From Mesorhizobium sp. 65-26 (lineage in GTDB: Bacteria; Pseudomonadota; Alphaproteobacteria; Rhizobiales; Rhizobiaceae), in the NCBI GenBank assembly GCA_001899205.1, contig MKVL01000022.1:1-64000 (forward strand): a stretch of 64,000 nucleotides of DNA, in the 5' to 3' direction. The notes under the pieces were generated by a model. It did no database searches. It had not been told where the DNA came from and worked only from the letters and a program-made list of their open reading frames with translations. Both the position numbers and the translations under genes were made by a program. Shown here piece after piece: positions 18,366 through 26,432 of this stretch. Numbering within the stretch: position 1 is the stretch's first letter; each line of letters starts with the position of its first letter.

Positions 18366-18692
18366 CTAGGCACCATACGTCTTTAAGCCGCCGCCGAGCC
18401 GGCGGCCGACGGGGTTCACACCGCAAAGCGATGTCTTCATCAGGATGTCGAAGAACCACAGATCGCCCTTCACGCACGCCACGTAAAAGAATGCATGAAG
18501 GACCAGCGCGGTCGACGGCAGCCACAGGATCGACCCAAGAAACAGGTAGGCCATGACCGCAATGAATCCTTCCGCGCACACATAGAGGTACGGAATGCCG
18601 AGGATGGTCGGTGGCCTCGTCAACGCGAGGATCACCGGATAGGTCTTGACGTGATCGTCACCGACGTCGCTTTCCCTGTAACGTTCCACCAT
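18366..18692 (-). CDS. virB3: VirB3 inner-membrane protein
   Basis: 108 residues with one hydrophobic hairpin (about 32-70) and the family features LTRPPTILGIPYLYV near the N-terminus and a GDLWFFDIL segment. It works with VirB4 in pilus assembly. It lies 9 bases after virB2. Confidence 0.9.
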   Translation of the reverse strand: MVERYRESDVGDDHVKTYPVILALTRPPTILGIPYLYVCAEGFIAVMAYLFLGSILWLPSTALVLHAFFYVACVKGDLWFFDILMKTSLCGVNPVGRRLGGGLKTYGA

Positions 18693-18701
18693 CGCAACGC
18701 G

Positions 18702-19082
18702 TCAGCCTCCGCTTAGGAAATTGACGATCTCGACGGACGCGAAGACACCTGCAACAGCGCCGCCGACTTTCAGGAAGTTGCCCCATGACCAGAGGCCGAA
18801 TGCCGCCGACAGGAACATGCCGATAAAGGCGAGAGCACCGACACCGCGGCCGAACTTGCCCGTGAAGAATTCCACGATCTTGTCGACCGCCTGCTCCAGC
18901 TTCTGCATGGACTGCGCGTGCGCGGGGTGCGCTTGGGAGACGAGCACGAACGCCGCGCAGGTTAGTATCAGCGAGCCGTTCACAACGACCTTGCGCGCTG
19001 TCGGGCTCTTCCACATGGAACCGGTCCGAGCCAATACGGCTCGCCCCCAAACCTCGGCTGTCGTGAGGATCAATTCAGACAT
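18702..19082 (-). CDS. virB2: VirB2 major pilin precursor
   Basis: 126 residues. A long leader (first 50 residues, ending PAHAQS) is followed by a mature pilin with two hydrophobic helices and a short loop (about 80-98 and 103-122). The ATG at 19082 has an AAAGGAG site and overlaps the virB1 stop (TGATG). A GTG one codon upstream is less likely. Confidence 0.88.
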   Translation of the reverse strand: MSELILTTAEVWGRAVLARTGSMWKSPTARKVVVNGSLILTCAAFVLVSQAHPAHAQSMQKLEQAVDKIVEFFTGKFGRGVGALAFIGMFLSAAFGLWSWGNFLKVGGAVAGVFASVEIVNFLSGG

Positions 19083-19948
19083 CACTGCTCCTTTCTGATG
19101 CGCACGGGGCCGCTGCCCGTCATCTCACCTGCGATTTCGGAAACTTGCGTGCGCTCGGCGACATCGGCCGAATAGACGAGCATCGACGATGCTGCCTTGC
19201 GTGCCTTGCGGGATCCTCCGCGCGCATACGCCGACCTCGCCGCGCCACCGAAGGCGATACGCTCCGTGCCGCTTCTGGGGCCCACGGTCAACAATCCGAC
19301 GACCTTCGTGACATAGTCCGCTGTTTCGGGAATCAGCGGGATCGACGCGCTCATGTCGACTCGCGGTTCGCCGGCATTGTAGGCGGCGGCTACCAAGACG
19401 GGGTTGTCGTACTTGCGCACAAGGTCGGCCAGGAACCGCGCGCCAGCGCGAATGTTCTGCTCCGGGTCCGTCAGATCTTGAGCACCATAGTGGATCCCTG
19501 TCGCAGGCTTCACCTGCATCAATCCGACGGCGCCCGCTCCGCTGACGGCAAAGCGATCGAAAGCGGGGTTCTCTACGCGCATGACGCTGAGGATGAGATT
19601 GACGTCGACCTGCTCCTCGGAGGCGATCAGCGGCACCAGCTGCTGGAGGTCGAAGGGAACACCGTCAAGCAGGTCCTGGCGCGCAGGGCGTCCATGATCT
19701 GCGATCACCGATTCGACCTTTCCGCGGTCGGACGGGTTCCCGATGTTCTGTGCCTTCACCTTTACCGGCATCGGCCCGCTGATCGCTAGTCCTATCGGAC
19801 GGGCAAATCGTTCCGGGCGAGGCTCTGCATAGTGATCCGCAAGCCCTGCGCGGCTCGGCTCTGCGCCCGCCGGGCAGACGGCGATTACAAGACTGATGAA
19901 GCCCATGACGAGCTTCAACGCAGCTGCATCCCTCGTAAGCACTCTCAT
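19082..19948 (-). CDS. virB1: VirB1-like lytic transglycosylase
   Basis: About 288 residues with an N-terminal signal (hydrophobic core LVMGFISLVIAVCPAGA). SLT domain about 95-220: catalytic Glu in SVMRVENPAF (about 126), GAGAVGLMQVKPATG and AAAYNAG. The usual E-S after the helix is E-N here. I prefer the ATG at 19948; the GTG at 19993 has no ribosome site. It is the first gene of the virB1-virB6 operon, preceded by two conjugation boxes. Confidence 0.88.
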   Translation of the reverse strand: MRVLTRDAAALKLVMGFISLVIAVCPAGAEPSRAGLADHYAEPRPERFARPIGLAISGPMPVKVKAQNIGNPSDRGKVESVIADHGRPARQDLLDGVPFDLQQLVPLIASEEQVDVNLILSVMRVENPAFDRFAVSGAGAVGLMQVKPATGIHYGAQDLTDPEQNIRAGARFLADLVRKYDNPVLVAAAYNAGEPRVDMSASIPLIPETADYVTKVVGLLTVGPRSGTERIAFGGAARSAYARGGSRKARKAASSMLVYSADVAERTQVSEIAGEMTGSGPVRIRKEQ

Positions 19949-20044
19949 ATCGCGTTGCTGTTCCAAGGCCGCATCCCCGCTCGAACGCGCCACTTATAAT
20001 CAATGAATCTGGAATGGCAAACAGAAAAATGAGTTATATAATCA

Positions 20045-20060
20045 CGCTAGAGAGGACGAT
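20045..20060 (+). promoter_or_regulatory. Conjugation box B, upstream of virB1
   Basis: CGCTAGAGAGGACGAT, in an AT-rich segment 97 bases before the virB1 ATG and 22 before a 38-codon ORF on the plus strand. It matches boxes C and E at 13-14 of 16 positions. AT-rich sequence on both flanks could supply -10 elements. Confidence 0.55.
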
Positions 20061-20082
20061 ATAAGAAAAAGAGAAATATGGT

Positions 20083-20199
20083 ATGATTACTGATTCTTAT
20101 GAAGATCGGTGTTGGAAGCCGTCGGAAATCGCTATCCATGAGGAAGCGATAGAAGGGCGATGGAATGACGCTATTGAGGACGATTTAGATCGATCATGA
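20083..20199 (+). CDS. Possible 38-residue acidic microprotein
   Basis: An ATG-to-TGA frame of 38 codons, divergent from virB1, encoding an acidic peptide (about a third Asp/Glu; core HEEAIEGRWNDAIEDD). The ribosome site is weak (AGAGAAA). A copy of the conjugation box lies inside it (20169-20184, encoding DAIEDD). Either a real small regulator with a box in its coding sequence, or a chance frame across two operator sites. Confidence 0.35.
   Translation: MITDSYEDRCWKPSEIAIHEEAIEGRWNDAIEDDLDRS
20169..20184 (+). promoter_or_regulatory. Conjugation box C
   Basis: CGCTATTGAGGACGAT, the best match to the family consensus CKCTATWGAGGACGAT. It lies 124 bases from box B and 220 bases before virB1. 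Confidence 0.5.
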
Positions 20200-20421
20200 C
20201 GCTCGGCTGTTGTCCTGGGCGGGAGCGTTCTTCGCTGGTTGAAACGCGACCGCCACAAGAACGGTCTAGCTCGTGGGAAGGCACGCCTGCCGCATTGTCA
20301 TCAGATCGTGGTCATCATGGCGAGCGCGCCCGACCGATCCGCTTCGGATCTCGGTCAAATCACGCAAGGGCCGTCGACGGCTGCCACCACTAACGCAGAG
20401 CTCCGCGATCGGAAGAGGCCA

Positions 20422-20853
20422 TTACTCCGGAATGCGCGACCAGGGATCCCGCCTCCAGCGATATCCAAGCTGCTCCCTGTCTCCAAGATACTTCGCCAGC
20501 CGGACCGCCGTCCCTCCCTTTACGGTGACATCGCCGGCGTTGGTCAGCCCTGGTGCTGTTGCCAATTCGCATCCGAATGTCGGAAGCGGTCGGACCACGC
20601 GGCCGATCGGCCAACAGCCCATCACCTGATATTGGCCAGGTCGAATAGCGCTCGATTGCACATTGCCAAGCACGATGTCCCCTGCGGCATATATGGCCTT
20701 TAGCTTGCAATCGGAGAACCTCGCATAGGCCCGGCAATCCGTCAGGAACAGTCTCGCATAGGGGCCTGGGGGCAAGGACTTTACGGCCTTCGGCGCGGCG
20801 CATCCCGCCACCGCCAAACCGATTCCGAGTGCCGCTGCCGCTGTCTTGTTCAT
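20422..20853 (-). CDS. Small lipoprotein of the conjugation block
   Basis: 143 residues with a lipoprotein signal (lipobox VAGC, Cys about 18). The mature part has several Cys (CRAYARFSDCKL, GCWPIG, FGCEL) that could form disulfides. The ATG at 20853 has an AAGGAA site; the frame begins with a GTG at 20865 overlapping the upstream gene's stop. It is cotranscribed with the 20,862-21,773 gene. Function unknown; the place next to the virB operon suggests a transfer or exclusion role. Confidence 0.7.
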   Translation of the reverse strand: MNKTAAAALGIGLAVAGCAAPKAVKSLPPGPYARLFLTDCRAYARFSDCKLKAIYAAGDIVLGNVQSSAIRPGQYQVMGCWPIGRVVRPLPTFGCELATAPGLTNAGDVTVKGGTAVRLAKYLGDREQLGYRWRRDPWSRIPE

Positions 20854-20861
20854 AGGTTCCT

Positions 20862-21773
20862 TCACAATGCCGCCAATTCCGCTTCGATCTGGCGCCGAAT
20901 CGCGTCGACCGACCGACGATTGTCGGTTTCAATCTCGTAGCCGGCGCCCTTTAGCGCTGAGATTGCCATCAACGCGCTCAACCGCGCCAAGATCGACTCC
21001 GCTGAGATCTCAGCGACTTCTTCGACCGCATAGCCCATGGCCAATACGAAATTCACCAGCTGCCGGATCGACGTGAAGATGCGTGCCTCGAAACCGAAAG
21101 CCATAGTTTCGCGCCCGCTGCCATCGAGCACCGTCAATGCGAAATCGCCGTGCTCGACATGATGGAAGACGTCGGCAATGGCCAACTCTCCCTCGCTGTC
21201 GCTGATCGACAATCGCACCATGCGTCCGTAGCCTTCGCGCTGTGCCGACCGTTGCTGGATTGCCAGGTCTTCATGGAACAAGACTGCCGTCGCTGACCGG
21301 GCAGTCATGGGCCATATCATTTCGACCGCCGGTTCCTGCCTGGCATCACTCGAGAACGCCTCCATCGCCGCGGCCTGGAAATCTCCAAATGCAATCGCTG
21401 TGCGACACTGTTCGCAGTGCTGCCGAAGTTCTCCATTCGCCAGCGCAGCCAAGCCATTCGACAAGCTGATCAACATACCGCCGCTTGCCGCGTCTGCTCG
21501 TCTTAAGGTGGTGAGGAAGGCGTATCGCTCGAGCGTACGCCAAACCGCGTCGGTGGACATCCTGACTTCAGTCTCGGGATCAACGAACAGGAAGAACGCC
21601 CTCGACATCTCCCCACATTTTGGACAGCAGACGCGCAGGGTTTGCCGGAACCATTTCGCAGTCCGCAGCTCGAAAGGTCCGCATGCAGCGTCTTGGTGCC
21701 GAGTCACCCTTGGCAACCCCGTCCAAATATCTCGCTCGACCAACGATGCACTATGCAGCCCATCTTCAAGCAT
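20862..21773 (-). CDS. Hypothetical protein with two Cys pairs
   Basis: 303 residues, soluble, no signal. Two CxxC pairs (VCCPKCGE about 48-55, HCEQCR about 118-123) could form a zinc ribbon; the C-terminal half is mixed alpha/beta. Box D overlaps the ribosome-site region (GAGG 8 bases before the ATG). It is the first gene of a two-gene unit with the lipoprotein. I do not recognise the family. Confidence 0.7.
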   Translation of the reverse strand: MLEDGLHSASLVERDIWTGLPRVTRHQDAACGPFELRTAKWFRQTLRVCCPKCGEMSRAFFLFVDPETEVRMSTDAVWRTLERYAFLTTLRRADAASGGMLISLSNGLAALANGELRQHCEQCRTAIAFGDFQAAAMEAFSSDARQEPAVEMIWPMTARSATAVLFHEDLAIQQRSAQREGYGRMVRLSISDSEGELAIADVFHHVEHGDFALTVLDGSGRETMAFGFEARIFTSIRQLVNFVLAMGYAVEEVAEISAESILARLSALMAISALKGAGYEIETDNRRSVDAIRRQIEAELAAL

Positions 21774-21778
21774 ATAGC

Positions 21779-21794
21779 GACCTCAATAGAGGAC
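21779..21794. promoter_or_regulatory. Conjugation box D
   Basis: GACCTCAATAGAGGAC, one mismatch from a perfect palindrome of box A type, 5 bases before the start at 21773. It is the weakest match to the 16-bp consensus (12 of 16) and partly serves as the ribosome site, so it could act on translation or be coincidental. Confidence 0.4.
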
Positions 21795-22461
21795 ACTATT
21801 CTCACATGGGGACTGACGGCGCAATCACCAACTTAAACGACCGCCTATCGCAAAAGGGTCCCCTCGGCTGACAGCATGGTTACGTTCTTGGGGTCTTGGC
21901 GCACCTTGATGGCCCTGGTTTGCCGCCAAGCGGACAGCGTGGCGCGGCGCATGCTAGGAACCTGGTCCGAAACCGCTGTCTTCCAGGTCGGCCTGAAAGT
22001 CACGCCTTTGTACAGTTGAAATGATGTAGCGAGCCGTCTTCGTAGGAACAGTTTTGACCACACGTTTTAGCTGTAGACGAGAACTCGCATTTCCGTTACC
22101 TCAAGAATTGGGTTGTAGGGCGTTGGGACAGCTAGGAGGTGATCCTGTTGGTCGCACATACATGGCTACATACGCCCAGAAATCCATCCTCGGACACATC
22201 ACGACAAAGCTCTTGAAGGGCTCGGATTCCGCCACGATGGGCAGACCGGGACGCGCTCTTCGGACGACCCGGTTCAAACGCTGAAGTCGTGCGATCCTCC
22301 CGGGCGTCGTTGCCGCACCGATGGGTTGGCGTGGATCGGGCGTTCGCAGCCTAAAAGGTCTAACCGCGACGCGGGGCCATGCCCCGGCCGCTTTCAACCC
22401 TCCCTCGGTCTTATCGACATGGAGGGCAGGCCCCGGTCTGCCCTGCCAGGAAGGACACCGC
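21795..22461. other. Intergenic region, no supported gene
   Basis: About 670 bases. Short open frames (a basic 72-codon minus-strand frame at 21845-22063, a plus-strand frame at 22054-22284) lack ribosome sites or recognisable features and may be decayed sequence. The last 100 bases before 22462 form the leader of the next gene. Confidence 0.5.
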
Positions 22462-22935
22462 ATGACGACGCACGAAATTGCCGGATATCTTCTCACGCCG
22501 GCCACAGCGAGTCTGCGTACAGTCACGTTTGAGGACGGCCCGGACACTCACGTCACGCCCGAAGAACAGATGAAGGCATTGATTGGCTGCGAAAGGCCCG
22601 CAATGCTCCGCTTGGAAAACATCACGGACGATGTCGATCTCATCGTCTATCACGATCCGGAGGCCGCACTGCATCCCACCGATGCGATCGTCCGCATGGC
22701 AAACGCGCGAACCTCGATTGCCGGCGCCGCGCTGATTCTCCAGTGTGATGGGCTGCCACCGGATCACCCTGACGCAACGACCTTCGGTATCACTCCGTCC
22801 CTGCCGATAACCGACCTCCGGCCGCTGATCACCATTTTCAAGCCACTGGTCGTGCCGCTGGTCAGACCTGGCTCGATCAAGGTTTCCGGCTTCAACGTCA
22901 AAGTCGTTAAATGCATTCCGTCCATCGTGTCGTGA
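22462..22935 (+). CDS. Hypothetical plasmid protein
   Basis: 157 residues. The ATG at 22462 follows AGGAAGGA about 8 bases upstream. The protein is alpha/beta with no membrane segment. The C-terminus is hydrophobic and Pro-rich (LITIFKPLVVPLVRPGSIKVSGF). It faces away from the conjugation operons and has its own leader, like the first gene of the window. No family recognised. Confidence 0.65.
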   Translation: MTTHEIAGYLLTPATASLRTVTFEDGPDTHVTPEEQMKALIGCERPAMLRLENITDDVDLIVYHDPEAALHPTDAIVRMANARTSIAGAALILQCDGLPPDHPDATTFGITPSLPITDLRPLITIFKPLVVPLVRPGSIKVSGFNVKVVKCIPSIVS

Positions 22936-23241
22936 CAATGGCAGGCGTCAGTCGTCTCCTCGGCGATAGCTGACGACGGACGATCATCGGCCGCTTTGGC
23001 CCTAAGATCTACGCGATGTTTGCACTATCGACGGCGCTCCTCGAGGAAGGGAGAGTCTCAGCCGCGCAATCGCGGTATGCCGGCGTCAAGGCAATGCGAG
23101 CATGGACGTGGAGCAGGCAGCAAGGCCGCTGCGTGGCGCTCCAGGTCGGTCATCCATCTCTCCCATGGCGACCGCCGAACGGAGAAACGGGGAACGCGTC
23201 AATGTCGTGGCACGTGACCCGCGCCGGTTCCAGCTACAGAC
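22936..23241. other. Intergenic region, nothing recognised
   Basis: About 300 bases between convergent genes. A short dyad (CGTCAG / CTGACG, about 22946-22974) just after the stop at 22935 may help end transcription. Open frames here are Arg/Ser-rich shadows. Confidence 0.4.
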
Positions 23242-23580
23242 CTAGATGCCTTTCGCGCGAAAGCCGCCGCCGCTCTGATTGATGCGGGTCTCCTCGCCCT
23301 CGTCCGCAACGATCGCCGCCGTGCGCTCGGCAGCCGCCTGTTTCTCGGCGTTGGTTTTGGGAAAGTTGTGCCAGAGGATGCTAACAAAGAAGAGAACGAC
23401 GAGCAGCATCCCGATCGACACCGGCATGTTGGCGGCCAGCCAGCCGTTGAACCCGGCTAAAGTGGATCCCGGCGACATCATATCGGCAATCGCACTGGCG
23501 AGGCAGGCCGCGATGACAAAATACGGCGACGCCATTGCGAAACCCCAGATGCCCTTGAGCATATGCAGAGTGGTTCTCAT
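23242..23580 (-). CDS. Small two-segment membrane protein
   Basis: 112 residues with two predicted membrane helices (about 14-34 and 50-70) and a charged, Lys/Glu-rich cytoplasmic tail. It is transcribed divergently from the nuclease-fold operon, with box E in the 185-base gap, so it probably belongs to the transfer regulon. Function unknown; possibly entry exclusion or an accessory channel part. Confidence 0.65.
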   Translation of the reverse strand: MRTTLHMLKGIWGFAMASPYFVIAACLASAIADMMSPGSTLAGFNGWLAANMPVSIGMLLVVLFFVSILWHNFPKTNAEKQAAAERTAAIVADEGEETRINQSGGGFRAKGI

Positions 23581-23705
23581 CGCCTTCCAACTCTCCAGTT
23601 CGCGCTTCTCGCCATCCTATTCGGTCGCTGAGGGCATGCACAGCCGGCAGTGAAGCGACTTGGGTCTTTTCATCCTATTCAAACCGGTATACTAGCAGAG
23701 AGTGA

Positions 23706-23721
23706 CGCTATAGAGGACGAT
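23706..23721 (+). promoter_or_regulatory. Conjugation box E
   Basis: CGCTATAGAGGACGAT followed by ATATATAC, in the divergent promoter region between 23,580 (minus) and 23,766 (plus). TATACT at 23688-23693 could be a -10 element for one side. Near-identical to boxes B and C. Confidence 0.55.
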
Positions 23722-23765
23722 ATATACATGATGAAGGTTGCGAGAACCTGAGTCAGGAGGCCTCA

Positions 23766-23894
23766 ATGTTGTGGACCACAGGTTTTCGAATCGCCGTGCA
23801 AATGCTGCTCGTTGCACCAGCACCATTATGCACGGTTGCGCACGACAGCCCTGCGAACAAGATCATTGCCTCCTTCCATCCCAGTCGCGCATAG
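23766..23894 (+). CDS. 42-codon leader ORF with strong ribosome site
   Basis: An ATG preceded by CAGGAGG with 5-base spacing, the strongest ribosome site in this segment. It encodes 42 residues with a hydrophobic patch (IAVQMLLVAPAPL) and ends 16 bases before the ATG of the next gene. It may be a leader that delivers ribosomes to the weakly initiated gene behind it, or a tiny membrane peptide. Confidence 0.45.
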   Translation: MLWTTGFRIAVQMLLVAPAPLCTVAHDSPANKIIASFHPSRA

Positions 23895-23910
23895 GGTTTC
23901 AGAAAACGTG

Positions 23911-24519
23911 ATGTCGATCGCTACAACATTCGTGATCGGAGCTGCCGCCGGCATCGGCATCTGGGCCGCCAGGCCCGGTGGAGACCTCCGTGCGGAAGGG
24001 ATCCCCGTCCAGGCCCAATCGCAGGTTCACACATCCGATGGAGAGACGGCAGCGGCTGCCACATTTACTCCGTTTCCAGTGAACGCCCGGTTCGAAACCG
24101 CCGATACGTGGGTCCACGACGGTAAACGTTACCGGCTGTACGGTCTCCAATCCTGTCTACGTGGCACGCAGGTCACGCTCCGTGCCGGCGTCAAACGTGA
24201 CTGTGGCGATCTCAACATCCTCATGGCCCAAGCCGTCATCCGAGATACGCGGCCTGTCTGCAGCACTATCCGAGCGCTCGACCAGTCCAATGCGCTCGTC
24301 GTGTGCCAGACCACGGCCGGCAATCATCGCTATGACCTTGCCACTTATCTGATAGCGCAAGGCTGGGGCTTCGCAGCGATGAGCGGCAAGGGAGCGCCCG
24401 TGGTGCCGAACTATCGCGTCGCCGAAGAAGCTGCACGCAAGGCGAGCGTCGGTCTGTGGGCCTACCCCGATATGCCGCATCCCCTCACCGTGCTCGGGAG
24501 GGCGGGGTCGTCGCAATGA
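23911..24519 (+). CDS. Exported thermonuclease-fold protein, probably inactive
   Basis: About 202 residues: an N-terminal hydrophobic anchor (MSIATTFVIGAAAGIGIWAA), then an SNase-like domain (about 60-195) with the family ending NYRVAEEAARKASVGLWAYP. In SNase the active Arg and Glu lie in R-x-x-G-x-x-A-x-E; here the stretch is RLYGLQSCL, so the Glu is absent. Cys residues may form disulfides in the periplasm. It is followed by a second SNase-like gene with ATGA overlap. Confidence 0.7.
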   Translation: MSIATTFVIGAAAGIGIWAARPGGDLRAEGIPVQAQSQVHTSDGETAAAATFTPFPVNARFETADTWVHDGKRYRLYGLQSCLRGTQVTLRAGVKRDCGDLNILMAQAVIRDTRPVCSTIRALDQSNALVVCQTTAGNHRYDLATYLIAQGWGFAAMSGKGAPVVPNYRVAEEAARKASVGLWAYPDMPHPLTVLGRAGSSQ

Positions 24520-25169
24520 AACGCCTGTTTCCAACCGCGCTGCTCATAATATCGACTGCCCTGCTCGCCTCAGCGCAGATATCGATGTCTGACAGCGCGA
24601 AATCGACAATGACCAAGCGCCTTCCCTATCAACTCTTCGGGCGAGTGCGGGTCATCGATGGCCGGACATTGGAGTTCCTGAAAGACGAAACAGTTGTCCG
24701 CATCGCGGGCTACGAGGCCTCCGAACTCGGCCAGGTCGCACAGACAGACGATTTCGATTGGCCGGTTGGCCAGGTTGCCCGCGCCTGGATGATCCTGCGC
24801 ACCTTGCGTCAGGACGTCAATTGCGCGCCGCTGCAGTTCGACGCAAACGGCATCGTCCTCGCCCACTGTTTCGTCGGCGACACCAATCTTGCCGCCTCCG
24901 CGATCTCGGAAGGTATTGGCTACGCCTTCAACTATCCGGACGAACCCGGCGTGCCGGCCTATTTCGACCTCGAGCGGCGTGCACGCGGCCTCGGCTTTGG
25001 CGTGTGGTCGGCGACCGGCCTGGCGCCGCCATGGCAATACCGTCAATCGATATCCGTCGAGCCTCGAAATCAGCGAAAAACGGTGGATGATCCGATCGGA
25101 AGCCTGCCGCTGCCTCCGCCGGCCGACGGGGGCGGGATGCAACGACGCACTGAAAGGTCGCCGACATGA
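24516..25169 (+). CDS. Exported thermonuclease-like protein
   Basis: 217 residues with a signal peptide (MKRLFPTALLIISTALLASAQ). The SNase-like region (about 45-180) has VIDGRTLEF and VRIAGYEASELGQ, keeping the Arg and Glu of the R-x-x-G-x-x-A-x-E active-site motif, and ends RARGLGFGVWSA. The C-terminus is Pro-rich. The ATG overlaps the previous stop, so the two proteins may act as a pair in the periplasm, for example on DNA or as structural parts of transfer. Confidence 0.75.
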   Translation: MKRLFPTALLIISTALLASAQISMSDSAKSTMTKRLPYQLFGRVRVIDGRTLEFLKDETVVRIAGYEASELGQVAQTDDFDWPVGQVARAWMILRTLRQDVNCAPLQFDANGIVLAHCFVGDTNLAASAISEGIGYAFNYPDEPGVPAYFDLERRARGLGFGVWSATGLAPPWQYRQSISVEPRNQRKTVDDPIGSLPLPPPADGGGMQRRTERSPT

Positions 25170-25483
25170 TGAGACCCCTCCCCTCTCCTGTGATCGTTGC
25201 TCTCGTCGTCAGTATCGTCGCCGCGCCGGCAATCGCGCAGCAAGCGCAGCCTTCCCAGAATCTCGATCCAGACAATTGCGGGGCTGCTGGGCGCGGCTGT
25301 GCATCGGATCTGGAGAAGAAATACATGGCGCTTGCCTACAAGCTCGCCCCCGACCTCCCCTCTTATCTGGTCGCTCAGTTCGCCTCGGCCTGCGCAAAGC
25401 AGCTGTCGTTGCGTGCCGAGTGCGAACGCGATCCCAAGGCCGTTCTGCTCAAGCTTGGCTTCCCGAAAGAAGACATGGAATAG
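25166..25483 (+). CDS. Small secreted protein
   Basis: 105 residues with a signal peptide ending AIAQQ. The mature part is helical with three or four Cys (NCGAAGRGCAS, SACAKQL, AECERD). It overlaps the previous stop by 4 bases (ATGA). Unknown family; cotranscribed with the nuclease-fold pair. Confidence 0.65.
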   Translation: MMRPLPSPVIVALVVSIVAAPAIAQQAQPSQNLDPDNCGAAGRGCASDLEKKYMALAYKLAPDLPSYLVAQFASACAKQLSLRAECERDPKAVLLKLGFPKEDME

Positions 25484-25500
25484 GGAGGGATGGCACTGCC

Positions 25501-25830
25501 ATGAAAGTGTCATCGATCCTTTTCGTTGTGATCGCCCTCGGCGCTGCCGGCGGTGTCTATTCCTATTTCACCGTCTTCACACCACTGGTCGAAACCCTCG
25601 ATCGGCCAACGGATGAGCAGGCGACCGCCGCGTGGAGAAGGGTCAGGAGCAGCATTTCTGGGAGGCCGTCGTTCCCCAATGTCACGGTCAAGCTCGAGAA
25701 ATGTGAACCGTCACCGCAGATCGCCGGCGTTACCTGCTTCGGCGAAATCGATTGGGGGGACGGCAAGCCCGAGAAGAGGCCGATGCAATTCGCCAAGCTG
25801 AACGGCGCGTGGGTCCGGCCCGGCGAGTGA
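25501..25830 (+). CDS. Small exported or membrane-anchored protein
   Basis: 109 residues, one N-terminal hydrophobic segment (ILFVVIALGAAGGVYSYF) acting as signal or anchor, then a small periplasmic domain with two Cys (KLEKCEPS, GVTCFG). It starts 17 bases after the previous gene. Unknown family. Confidence 0.65.
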   Translation: MKVSSILFVVIALGAAGGVYSYFTVFTPLVETLDRPTDEQATAAWRRVRSSISGRPSFPNVTVKLEKCEPSPQIAGVTCFGEIDWGDGKPEKRPMQFAKLNGAWVRPGE

Positions 25831-25852
25831 CCACAATCACGAGGAGAGCGAT

Positions 25853-26413
25853 ATGAGACACCTAAAACTTGCCGCAATCGGCGTTGCGACAATCCTGTCG
25901 GCCTTGGCCGGGAATTCACGAACCGCCGTGGCCCAGGGAGCCTCATTCGGCTGCAAGGTGTTGTTGTGCGCGGCATCCCAGAATCCTTCCTGGCACGGTG
26001 TCTCCTATTGCGTCCCTCCCATGACGAAACTCATCGCCATCCGCGAGGTCCACCCGGGCTATTGGCCGATCTGTGCAGAGACGGGAACCGGCAAGCCTGG
26101 CCGGCAGAATTACCAGGACTGCCCGGAGGGCTGGACGGAAACCATGCTGCAATCGACCGCGGGCCGCAATGGCGCCGACCGGGGTCGTCCGGGCTGCCGG
26201 CGCCAGGTATCCGTGGAATGCCCCCGTTCCCGTGGCGGGCGCAATTCAGCGAGCAACATCAACCAGATAAGTCGCAGTGTGACAGACGGACATGTGCAAT
26301 GCCTGCAAACCGAGACGATGGCGCGTCACCCGCGAACGGACCCGTATTTCTTCGATATCCAGGACAAGTCGACTGGTAAGATTTCAAGGCACTGGTTCAA
26401 TCTGAACCACTGA
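25853..26413 (+). CDS. Cys-rich secreted protein
   Basis: 186 residues with a signal peptide ending TAVAQG and eight Cys in the mature part (GCKVLLCAAS, YCVPPM, PICAET, DCPEGW, GCRRQ, ECPRS, QCLQ). The pattern suits a disulfide-stabilised periplasmic or surface protein; homologues occur in rhizobial transfer regions, from memory only. GGAGAG precedes the ATG by 6 bases. It is the last gene of this operon. Confidence 0.65.
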   Translation: MRHLKLAAIGVATILSALAGNSRTAVAQGASFGCKVLLCAASQNPSWHGVSYCVPPMTKLIAIREVHPGYWPICAETGTGKPGRQNYQDCPEGWTETMLQSTAGRNGADRGRPGCRRQVSVECPRSRGGRNSASNINQISRSVTDGHVQCLQTETMARHPRTDPYFFDIQDKSTGKISRHWFNLNH

Positions 26414-26432
26414 AACCACAGGCGACGATCTC

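Noticed and set aside
17139-18386. Plus-strand open frame (415 codons) opposite virB4
   Set aside because: Mirror of the GC-rich virB4 coding sequence; composition typical of an antisense frame.
21845-22284. Short basic frames in the 21.8-22.3 kb gap
   Set aside because: No ribosome site, no conserved pattern; treated as intergenic.
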